Source: Callaeas wilsoni
Taxonomy: Eukaryota; Chordata; Aves; Passeriformes; Callaeidae
DNA length: 64,000 nt
Assembly: GCA_013398955.1 (NCBI GenBank)
Contig: VWPU01011639.1
Span: 1 to 64,000, forward strand
Direction: 5' to 3'
Shown here: positions 35,301 to 47,300 of the stretch, one piece after another
How the letters are laid out: every line of letters begins with the position of its first letter
Position numbering within the stretch: the first letter of the stretch is position 1
Program-made: the position numbers and the translations under genes
Notes under the pieces: generated by a model
Database searches by the model: none
Seen by the model: the letters and a program-made list of their open reading frames with translations, nothing else
What the model was told of the DNA's origin: nothing

Positions 35301-38300
35301 CATTATCTAGAATTATAAACTAAAATCAAATATATTTTCCATCTGATCTTTCAGTGAAAGTCATCTTTTTGTTTATTTGTATAAAAGTAATACCTTGAGA
35401 AGGTCATAAAGCCTTGTTCTGCCTGGAGTTTTGTTGCTGTTGTGGTACCTGGAGCTTGTGATCTTTAGATTTAGTCATTTTAAGAATACTGATATGAGAC
35501 AAAATTACAAAATTTTGAAGATGTAGCAAACCAGAGAAAAAAAAAATTAGATACTTGTGTAGAAACTAGTTCACTAGGGTGGCTTTAAGAAGTGTAAACC
35601 ACCAATGTTTCCAGAGAGTGATTTTCAGGCACTTTTGGAAATAAACTAGCATACCTATCACCTCATTAATGAATTGAAGTAACATGAGAGGGAAAAAATA
35701 ACGTATCTGCAGACTTTTAAGTAAAGAGGCCTCATTTGCTAAAAGTCTTCTGATTCATGCAGCACAAAAAAACCCAATCTTGAAATTCAGTTATGTCCCT
35801 TTTGGACATTATTTCTCTGAATTAAAACTAGAAAAACAACTTGACCACATTGTTTTTCAGCTTAAGGCAGGCAGGGAAGAGAGCTCCATGACATCTGGGG
35901 CTGAGCAGGGTCTGTCCCAAGACACTGCCATGAACCCTCCCTGGCTCCTCCAGGGTCTCCAGGATCTTGGCCAGGGGGAGCACAGGGAGCTGTGCCAGGG
36001 CAGCTGTCCTCTCAGTCCCTGTCACCCATCTCCTCCTTGAGAGCACAAAACATTTCTGCAGCATTTATTTATGATGAGACAGGAGGACCTATGGTCCTTG
36101 TATCTCACAGAATCAAGCTTGGAAGAGACCTTCAAGGTCATCAAGTCCAACTGTCAATCTAGCACCACCATAGTCACCCCTAAACCATATTCCCTCTAAG
36201 GACCATATCAACACACCTCTTTAATACTGCCAGAGATGGTGACTCCACCATCTCCCTGGACAACTTATTCCAATGTCTCACTACTCTTTCAGTGAGTTTT
36301 TTTCTCTAGTATCTAAGTTAAATTTCCCCTGGTGCAACTCTCATCCTTTCACTTGAGACATGGCAAAAAGACAGATCCTCATCTCCCTACAACCTCCTTT
36401 CAGGGAGTTGTAGAGAATAATGAGACCCCCCTCAGAGCCTCCTACTCCAGACTCAATGTCCTCAGCTCCCTCCACTGCTTGTTCCTCACAGGACGTGTCT
36501 TCCGTACCCTTCTCCAGCTCTGTTGCCCTTTTCTGCACATGCTCCAGCACTTCAATGTCTTCCTTGCAGTGAGGGACCCAGAACTGAACACAAGATTCAA
36601 GGTGTGGCCTCACCAGTGCCAAGTACAGGGAGACAAATCTCTGCCCTGGTCCCTCTGACCACACTATTGCTGATACAGGCCAGGATGCCATTGGCTTTCC
36701 TGGCCATTTGCTTTCTTGGTGGCTCATGTTCAGCCACTGTTGACCAGACCCCCAGGTCCCTTTCTGCTGCCGGGCAGCTTTCCAGCTGCTCTGCCCCAGC
36801 CTGTGGCACTGCCTGGGGCTGTTGTGACCCAAGGGCAGGACTCAGCACTTTGCCCCATTGAACCTCATGCAGTTGTCCTCAGCCCACCACTTAGGCTCAT
36901 TTAACTTAGAGCTGTTAGCAAAAGGTCATGTCATACCAGCTGCCCAGATAACAGGCAATCCTCACAGACAGCTTGAAAAAAGAGTGTTCTTAAAAGGCTT
37001 TATTTGTCCTGCTCAAGATATTCGTGACAGCAAGCAGAAATTTCATCGTAGGCTAATGTTTAGGAATTATTTGTAATAAAACTTCTTGCTCAAATCCTTT
37101 CCTAACAATACTTGTCTGTGAATAGACTCGCAGGAAACAAAGAGTGTCAGTGTGTCTACTGCTAATAGAAACAGCCCCTGGCATGGGAGCCAAACACTGA
37201 GAAACAGACAAAGCAAACACTGCAGCATCCCAATTAGTATTTTTACAATTAACAGTTAAAGACACAATGTTGATATAGATAATTTAAAAATTTCAGAATA
37301 AAGACTTTGCCTGAAGTTTTCTTGAAACTTGGTTTGGTATCATCCACCTGCACATAGGAGGGGCAGAATCCAGGTACACTACCCTAAAAAAAACATTACT
37401 AGGTGACACCCAGCACTGTATGGGATAGGATGCTAATGGGCACCAAACAAAAATGCCTAAGGATGACTTATTGTCGGGACTGGGAAGGCAGTGCACTGAA
37501 ACTGCACATCTGCCAGCACCTCTGCCCCTAAGTCAGCTGCAGGCTGATGCCAGAAGTGCAGTGTGACAGTGACACCACGACTCCTCCGACTACATGCATC
37601 CTCCCACACATCCTCACTGGGAAGAGCTTGGTAACAATTAGCAATATATGCAATATATTAGCAATACAGGAAGTAGCACCAGCTTGAAATCTGCTTTTGA
37701 GATTTGATTTGCAAACAAGGAAAAGGAAGAAAACTGGATAAGAGAGATCCTATTGTACCTCTCCCCAGTTAAGCTTTTTAAGACCTATTCTCATCATGTG
37801 ATGTGAACTGGCATAATTTGTCTTCAAAGCAGCAAAGTGTCTGCTTTGTTACCTCTGCAACTGGGCCTGTAACTAAATACAGTATTTCTTAGCATACATG
37901 TTCAGAAATGCTGAAATGGTGGAAAAAGAATTCTCAAACGCCATTGATTTTCTATGTACCTGAAGAAACAATCACAGAAGGGACAGAAAAATTATGGGAC
38001 GGAGCTGTAGCTGGTTCCTGGGATTGCTTTGAAGTAAAAACCTAGGATTTCACTTGCTTTTGGTAGATACAGACATGTTACACATTAAAGCAAAACTTAC
38101 TTGGACACTTGAGGTATTTCTATCAGTCTAAAAGATACTAAGTATTAGACTAAACCTTTTCTACCATAACTAAACACTGATTTCTCATATTATATATCCT
38201 TATTGGTATTTAATAGGTCATTAGAGTAAGTTCTCTGAATTTTCATTCATCAAATACAAGAAATGCCAATACTTACTCAAAATACAGAGTGAGGTCTGTT

Positions 38301-41300
38301 GCCAATATCGATTGCTTTAGAAGCTGCATAAGGTCACTGTAGTCCTTGGAGGACAAGTTAGCAAAGATGTTGTGACCCTATAATGAAAGAGATAAAAGAG
38401 GTAAAGGGCTAACAATCAATATAGATTTTTAAAAGGTTTTCTAACTTGTTAGTCTACTGTTTCCCTGTAACACAAGCCTCTTCTGATTCATGGCAAAACT
38501 ATGACAAAATAATAACGTTAATACTGCTGAGATTACATTGCGGTGGAAGAGCTGATGATTGTTATCAAGCACCTGGTATGTTTTTCTAAACTCTGCTGAA
38601 ATTATAGCCTGTCGAGTAAAGATTTACTCTCGGCTCTGACCCTGCACAGGCTCAGTTTATGGGGAAAAACTATGGATACATCTCAATCTCTCATCTTATT
38701 AGATGTTTTGGGGAGCTGTGTATTGGCGCTTTTGAGTAGAGATCCTAATAGATTTATCTGTGCTGCTGCTCGCATGCACACAAACTGCTGTTAGAGCAGT
38801 CAAGGACACTAAATCAGTTTTTCATTCAAAACAGCCCATTTGCTCACTCTGCCCATTACTGTCTTGTCCTACAGTGTATACAACCACTGCCTCTGTAGGC
38901 TAAAGAACCACAACTTTATATGCAGTTGAAACACCCTTTGTGGGCCCAACTGCCTGCTTTTTAAGGGATTATGGATTAAGAATTTGAAAGATGCTCTATG
39001 GCCAAAATGTGAGGAAATTAAATATTTGAGGTTGCTATTTGAGAGGGGGAAGGTTCTTTTGTAACTCAACTTCTGAAAATAAGAAGAGGGACAGAGATCC
39101 TGTAATTCCTCTGTGAAATTCTCAAGAAAATAAGATGAAAGAAACAAAATTAATGAAAAGCTCTAAATGTAAGCTTAAGAAGTGATCTTTGTGACAACAG
39201 TCACATATATTAACACACATAAAACTATTACAGTTCTTTTTTTTCCTAATCACTTATATAAATATTGAAGTTCTTTCTAAACAGAGTCTTATTTTGGTGA
39301 TATTTAGCCCTGTAGTGCCCACATTCAGTATACACTGCCATCTACTGCTTAGGAAGATTAAAATGCCCTTAAAACCAAGAATTTTCCAGCCACCGGGTTA
39401 CTATAATCATGATGGTATGAGGACATATATGAGATAAGGCCTGGGGAGGCAGAGGTGGCATTTTTTAACAGAGAAGCTAATTGTTGGACTAAAAAAATAA
39501 TTTGCCATGCATAAAATTATTTCTTTTCAGCTAAATATTGAGAAGACTTGTGAATCCAAAGCTTACTTATGAAAAAAAAAAAAAAAAATTAAAACCAACG
39601 TACTCAGAAGAAAATAGGAGTTCTTGCAACAGGGCTAACATACCAAGTCATTTGTTATTCAGCAGCATCTACTGCCTTTCTGACCTGTTGCATGGCGTAT
39701 AAAAGCATTTCACTACGAAGCCCACGATCACTTACATTGAGGTCAGCATGTCAAGAGTAAAGGATAAAGAGCCCCTCAGTCCAACATGCTAAAAATCTGA
39801 ATAAGTGATACAACGTATTATATGTCCAACTAGACAGCAAAGACAGACTAGAATATTTCAGCTTATTTGAGAGAGACCAGTTGCTCAGCTGGTAACAGAA
39901 GGTGTATCTTTAAGTAGATTGGAGTTTCCAAATTGGCATTTATTCCAAACTAAGCAGTGTTGTGTTCCATTAGCAAACTGGATGTGTTGGATAAAAATTC
40001 CATAGCATTCATTTTCTGGTTTAGACATGAGGACCTGGAGAAGAAGCTGTCTGAATGATCAAAGGTGAGGATTTACATTTCAAGTAATACTTTATATCTC
40101 TGAAAGAAGGCAGAGTAGAGTCCAAATAATATTTTTCATAAATGTCTTGCTTTTTAAGCTGGAAAAGATACAGAAAAGCATCTATACTGACATGATCTAT
40201 GAACTTTTACAGAGTTGTCCATATCTTGAGCCTGAGACATTCAATTATAATGATTTCAGGAACTAGAGAACGCACTGTTTTCCAGAAAATCTTCTTCCAG
40301 AGGCTGAACAGTGTTACTAGTTTAGGGAAAAAAACAAGAAAAAACTCCCAGCCAAACCCCTTCCCTTTTTTCCTATTTGGAACTAGTCTGTTTAGCACTC
40401 AAATGCTACTTTTTCGTACACCTTTCCCTGGCAGTATAAGGAGCCATTTAATTCCTAGCATCACCTTTTAGAGGAGCTGGCCTAGGCTAAACTGATCGAG
40501 CTGTTTAATTCTCACGGCCGTGCTCTCCTTTCCTATGTTTACTTCTTAAATATAACATCAAGAAACTGAACACTAAAGGTGCAGTTCCGTGACAAATCTC
40601 CCTGGCAGTGTACACAGAGGTAAAGCCATCCCCCCCTTCCCATTTGTCTGTGATCATGAGACATTCCAGACCTCTTCAGAAGTTACTGCAGATCAGGCTA
40701 TGGTCTCCAACTGTGCTGCATGAGCAGCAATTGGTTTTATATTTACCGAATGCGTTTTGGAGCAACCAATCTGTGTAAATTAAGAAAATGCATCCATTGT
40801 TTTGAAAGGACTCCATGTCCATCCTTTCACTTCTCTCAGTTCTTAAATACATGGTGTAGTATATGCTGTATAGTGTTACATGTAAGATACTCTAGGCAAG
40901 AGCTATGTCTTCATAGGTATCTGCAAAGCAATTAATGTACTTTAGGCAGCGTGATATTACTGATTTTAATTTTAAAAAATAGTGTATTAAATGGTGAAAA
41001 AATAATAAAAATACTGGTTACAGAAGGGCTGCCAAAGAAATTAAATTGGTGCAGTAAAGGATGGCTCTGATACTCTGAATATGGCACCTGTGTGGAAAGG
41101 TAAGCACCTGTTTCAGCTACCTATAAACCACTGAGCAGGATATATGTAAGAAGACAGAGAAAAGCCGACAATATGATTAGGATGTATTCTCCTTGCCCCT
41201 TGCTGATTGAGACAAATATAATCTCTCGGCTTTATGATCAGCATTTGTAGTTGTTTAATTTTGTGCTAGTTGTGACCTTTGTGGTAACCAATAAATAATT

Positions 41301-44300
41301 CCTCAAGGAGAGGGCATTAAAAAGGTACTGTACGTGGTATTTCCTTTCTCCAGCTGAAACTGCCCAACAGCTCACGGTGAGATTAATAGTAATGCTTTTG
41401 TACCTCACTTTGGAGAATCATGACAGCGTGATTGAAATGGTGGTGCTCCAAGGTAGCAGAGGTGCCGTAGAGCTGAGCTAAGGCTGATCCACTCCTGAAA
41501 CAGAACATGGAAAGTCAACAAATCCTGCTCGTCTGCTTACGAAGCAGGTTTCAGACACAATTTAGTGACAAAAGCACGTAGCCACACTCTCCACCTCCAC
41601 TTCAGCAACCTTACTTAAGGCAGTTGATGAGATCAAAGTACTAACTTAAACCCAGACACAATTTATGTTCCAGATTTTGCTAAATATTGCCAGCTGACTA
41701 AAGATTTTCCTGAACTGCAAGAAATTTTGTAATGCAACTTTCAAAGTGCCTCAGCAACAGCACAGACATAGCACTGCACGGTAAAGACACACGGTACTGT
41801 CCTTGAGCTGGGATCAGCTGTTGCCCTGCTACTTTTTATTTTTAATTCTTAATAGACATAAACATGAGGGCTTCCAATGGGCAACTACAAACTCTTAAAA
41901 TAAAACCCCAAAACACAACAACAAAAAACCCAACTGCAAATACTAAGGTAAACAAAAAACCACAAGTGAGAGCAGTGAATATAAAAGTAAAGCTTAGCAT
42001 ATCTCTAAAATGTATTTTCTCACCACATTTATTGTCTAAACCAAAATCAGATTCAAAATGCACAGAGCAGGTGGTTTTTCTAAGTTTAAAGGACAAAAAT
42101 ATACAGAATACAATTACACAATTGCAGATTGCTGGGAAGTGCAGAGAATGGGAGTGAATTCTCAGAATGGTCACTGTTCACCAACTACCAAAGTACTTCA
42201 GGCAAAGTACTTCACTTCTGGGACCCAGCCTAAAGTGACAAGACGGGTTTTCTTTCCAAAGAAATGAGAACAAGAGATTATGCTAGAGACAGAAGGAGTC
42301 TCCTAGGAGCATATACCATAAAACTGCACCATACTGATACTTAATTATCAGAAGCAGCTATATGAGAGAAAAGGATGTCCAGGAAACATCATCCCTAGGG
42401 AATGTGATGTTGACATATATAACAGAGCCATTTGAGACAACCATGATATTGCCTCCATCATATACCTCTTGAACTTTCATCATACAGAACAGCAGTATTG
42501 GACACTGAAGATAAAATAGGAAAATGTGATGCTTAAATTTATGTCAGGTTAGAGGAATAAATCATAGCGTTATGAAAACTACAGCTTCTGTTTTCAGGGA
42601 TGTTTTATACATGTGTGGTAATGATTGTCTTTCATTAAATGTCTTCAGCAGTTTCTTTATGGAGTCATAAAATGGTAGCCTCCTCTCTGTACTCTGTTGT
42701 CAAACAACAGGTATAAGTGATAGCAGTCTAATGCTGAACCCTGTACCTTTAACTCAGCCATCCCTCTGCACAAGAGACATTCTTGTGTAATGGTACAGCA
42801 GAGAAGTGGTTAACTTAATCAGAGCCTAAAATGGCCGGGATGTAAATCTTAGGTCTCATTTTTGTAAATTAGGAACATAAACATCAATCAGCTGAGCTTC
42901 CTTCCCATTTGTCTCGTCTGTTTTGATTCTCTTCAAGACTCAGCTGCAAAAAGGCATCTAGCAGTGCTTGGTAACCTTTGCACCACGAGCTCTGTCTTTT
43001 GAGCGCTGCAATTGATTTTCCCTGCTGTGGTGATTGAAGATCCAGACAGTGTCATTGTTTCATTGAGATTGTATGGCAACACCAATACCTCAGGAAATGG
43101 CAGCTTAGCGAACATCAGAAACATCAGTTTGAGTGATGGGCACTGAGGCAACTTGCCCCCAGAAATGCAGCAGCCCGTGCATACACACATTGCAGCAGAG
43201 TACCTCTGCAAAAGGTAGGACAAAATAGGCTAATACAGCGTCACTCTGCCTTTCAAATATCTTTGGACAACCATTTGACCACTCCTTCATCACACTGAAG
43301 GATTAGCAGTAATGCAGAACAGAAAAAGCTGCAAGTGCACACTGGGATCTGCAGGACAGGAGTGCCTTGGGGCCTCGTATTCTGACTGTAGAGGAACTGG
43401 GAAGTGAAGAAAACAACGTGGGATTTGAAGGAATCTCTGTGCATGGCAGCTTTATTTCGCAGCTTGGCCAGGATGTTGCTGGGGACATTTTCCGTTATCC
43501 CTCCTGTTCTCAGGGAACACAGATTTTGGAATGAATTTGACCATAGTCTAAGGAGTTATCTTACCTACACAGTGAGAAGTACCACCCTTAAACCTTCTAC
43601 AAATCTACTTCTACTTCACTGTGCCTGAGGGCAGCAGCATGGTTTTTGTGAAAGCATTATTTCAGTTTCACTTATTTTCTTTTCTTCGCAGTAGCAGAAC
43701 AAGGTTTTTCTTAATGTCATGCATCCCAGTCAGCAAGAACAACCCAGACAGACAATTAAGGTGCTACCTGGGTTGAAAACCAGAATCAATAATAGCTAAG
43801 CCTGAAAAGAACATCACGTTTTGGCACCACATTTCAATATGTGGTGTCAGTTCAACAGCCAGCTACAAAGGACAAGCCAGCAATTACTTAAAGGAAGAGA
43901 GAATGATAAAGATGGATAGTCCCTCACTGCACACAGGAATAAGAGTACTTGGCCTTGGCCTAGAAGGCTTGAAATTAATGCTTCATTCTTTATCCTGGTC
44001 ACCTTTTGCTCTCCCGTGGAAGAAAACCAAATTAAAATAGTAAGAATTAGAAAGCTTACTTGGCTTGGAAGGCATTGTTGGTTCCCCTGTGGTCAAGGTC
44101 GTGACATAAGCATCCCACAATCAAAGCTAAAATTTCAATTTCAGTTAGAATCTCCTGAAATCCTGCGGTCTGAGAGCAGAAAAAAAATAGCAGCTGTAGC
44201 TATCAGTAGCAAAAGGAATAAGTAATGTTAGTCCATCGAGCAACAGTCAACTTTGTTTTGATACCATGAACGTTTCAGTAAGGAAAAGATAAATGCTTTA

Positions 44301-47300
44301 TTGTCATATTCTATTCCCTGCAGTATGTCAGATGGTTAGCAGAACAGATAATGTCCTTGGAGTGATCTGCTTTTATCTCTTTGTTGCATTTCCAGCATGC
44401 CATTTCTCTGCTACCCAGGAGGCACTAAAGGCAAAAAGAGCTGAAAACAAATACCAGTAACTGCAAACTAAGACAGGAACTGGATTTTTCTAACAGAGAA
44501 ATAAAAAACCAAAACGAAACCGATTCCTTTTTGAAGTTATTGTTTAGAGAAGTACTTAGAAAGGTTTCTTCAATCCTGAGATGACCATCTTAGTCAATTC
44601 CTACTGTCAGAGATAGCTGACATGTTAAATTGGAAGACCTTTAAAAGAACCCAGATAAAATATACTCTGTGGAACTGTTATGAACTATTAGGAGATTTTT
44701 TTAAAAATCTGGGATAGTGAAATGGTGTGGCATGATTTAAAGAGGAAATGTCTCAAATGGCATATTTCTGCTGCAGGTACCCTCTTGAATTTGGGAGAGA
44801 CATTTGAAAACAGATGCAATGAAATTCCCTACAAGCAGCTCAGACATGGCTGTGTGAATGGGGGAGTTAATCCTGGAAACATTGTTTCACCACTGTGCTT
44901 CTCCTCTTGGACACTTGTCATTGCAGTCTTCCTGCCTGAACTGGCTCATGTCAGAGAAAAAACACTTACTGTTATTGCTAACCTCAAGCACCCTGAACAG
45001 ATCGTGTCTGGAGGCGGTGCTAGGGCCCCGTGGGACACCAGCTCACCGGTGCTGTGCCTCTTACCCAGGCAGAAGCAGCCTGGTTCTTCAGAGGCAGAAG
45101 GGCGTGATGCCTGCAGAAACGACTGGCTGAGCTGGAAAATCCTAACACTTGTCTGTTCGCAGTGCCAGTCTCTAATGACACTCCTCAGTTAGCCACATGA
45201 TCTAGCTAGCATGAAAGGAAGTTATATACAAGACATACAAAATACATTTGTATTGGAGGACCAAGCCAAGGCTGAACACTAACAGCACGTACGAACTCCC
45301 AGATTTCATTGATTTTCAAAAGGGTGTAATTTCACCCACTGGGAAGAAGAGGGTTTAAGTGCTTCAGTGGGACTTGTTGCCCTTCCTTGGCAGGAACTTA
45401 CAGCCCACTCAGAAATGCCAGTCAGTTGCTGCAATACCCTGTGAAAGCTCTGCTATTTGCCCTGAAGACCACAAATTCTACTTCAAGAACTGCACATTCA
45501 AATCTAAGTACCCTCTGTTCAGACAGTCTGAAATGTGGCCATAGTTAACCTTTAGGCAGTGCGGGGAGCCAAGCTCCCCCAGGTACTCAGGAATGCACTT
45601 CACTGGAAATTGAGGAAGTGCAAGACTTGCTACAAAAGCTTTATAATTGCTTAAAGTTTACACAGCAGAAAAGATGATCAAATATGAGGAAAAAAATGAT
45701 CGATTTTGTGTAGACTCCACTGGTGTACAGAATAACTTGAATATTAGGATTGAAAGTTGCCTGATTTCTAGTGGCATCGCTTTTGTTTTAGTTTCAGTAA
45801 CATCTACCCAAGCAGAAAAAATCCTCTAAAAATAGTGTTTTCTCTTTTTTAGTTTTTTAAACATAGCTCTTGTATAACGAATAATAAAGGTCTGTTTATA
45901 AAAAAGGATTAAAAATAGTTTGTAACTGACAACACAGCATGTGTCAAGTTTCAGTCTAGAGAAAATATTCACGGCTAAGTTAAAATAACTTAAAAGAGAT
46001 GTTTTATAATATAAAATTGACATTGTCATAAATATTCTTTAGCGTAATTCAAGCTTTGATTAAATTCAAGGATTCAACCTGTATTGCATGTGCAGGGAAA
46101 CTGATTAAGGAATTTATTAACAGTAGCAATATCTCAAAAATAAATGCCTCATTTTATTTAATGAAAAGTCTTGTCACTGAATATATGAAAGAAATATAGC
46201 ACATGTCACGTAGTAAAAAACATTTCATTTAAAACAATACTACAATAATGGGATATCTTCTTTGAATATAATGCAAGTAAACAGAGGATTACATTTCCCC
46301 ATTTTCTGAATTTACAAGAGAAAAAAAATCCGTGGCTATAGACGATGACGCAGTAAAATTTATTTTCACCAGAAAAGGAATGACCCATAACTCATGAGTG
46401 GCAGAGTCTCCAGTGAGTTATGGAGGTCATTCTTTCGTGTGAGGAAATGAATTGCATTCATTATACCTTGCCCCACATCTATATGTTTTGTTATTAGCAC
46501 ACCAGATGGGATTTTAATTTGGTATTGCTTACTTGTTCATTTTTGCCCTTTGAAATAAGTATCAATGTGAACTGTGTTGGCAAAGGCACTGATAATGAAG
46601 CCTGGGCTCGATCGTGCCCTGGACTCTCATGTACTCCCTTAACTTGCAGGAGCAGCCTTGCTGCAATGCTTGTCTTCAGAATGCTTGGGCATCTGAAACA
46701 CAGAGCTATGGCTTACAGAACTGGGCTTATGATTGTTCAGGAGAGAGAAAATACGTACCTAGATACACAGGAATGTGCTTTAGATATGCAAAAGGCTGAG
46801 TCTACCACGAGTGAAACAACTGGTTTACTCGTTGTTGAATTTCTGTTATTTGGTTTGTTCAACACAGCTGAATTTTCCTTGTGCATTCAGTGGGAGTATG
46901 GTGGGGCCCTTAGAGGCTACTGCATTACAGGTTAGACAATCACTATACTATGGTATTTCCTACTTGAATGTGCCCTAAAACAGAATTGCTGGTTTATATT
47001 TGTGGGGCAATCTATATTGCTGACTATCATGGAGAAATCAGAAATAAGGTGCAATAGCTGCACAAAGCAGTGCCTTCTTGACCAGCAGAGAAGGGCTCCG
47101 ATAAGCCCTTCAAAGGGCTTGTCAAAGAATTTTCCCCTTTTTACCAGTGAAAAAAGAAGGCACACAGTAACTTGGATGGTATCCCCAAGACAAACGCAGT
47201 AGGAGCAAGCCTTGTATTATTACTAATCTCAAATCTCGCTGCTGTGTCTTTTTTTGCAAAAAATGAATCTTCCAGTCTCGGGAAGGGAGAGCAGACCAAA

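Noticed and set aside
36341..36832. 163-codon minus-strand open frame
   Set aside because: It contains the C-terminal reverse-transcriptase remnant of a truncated CR1, not a host gene.
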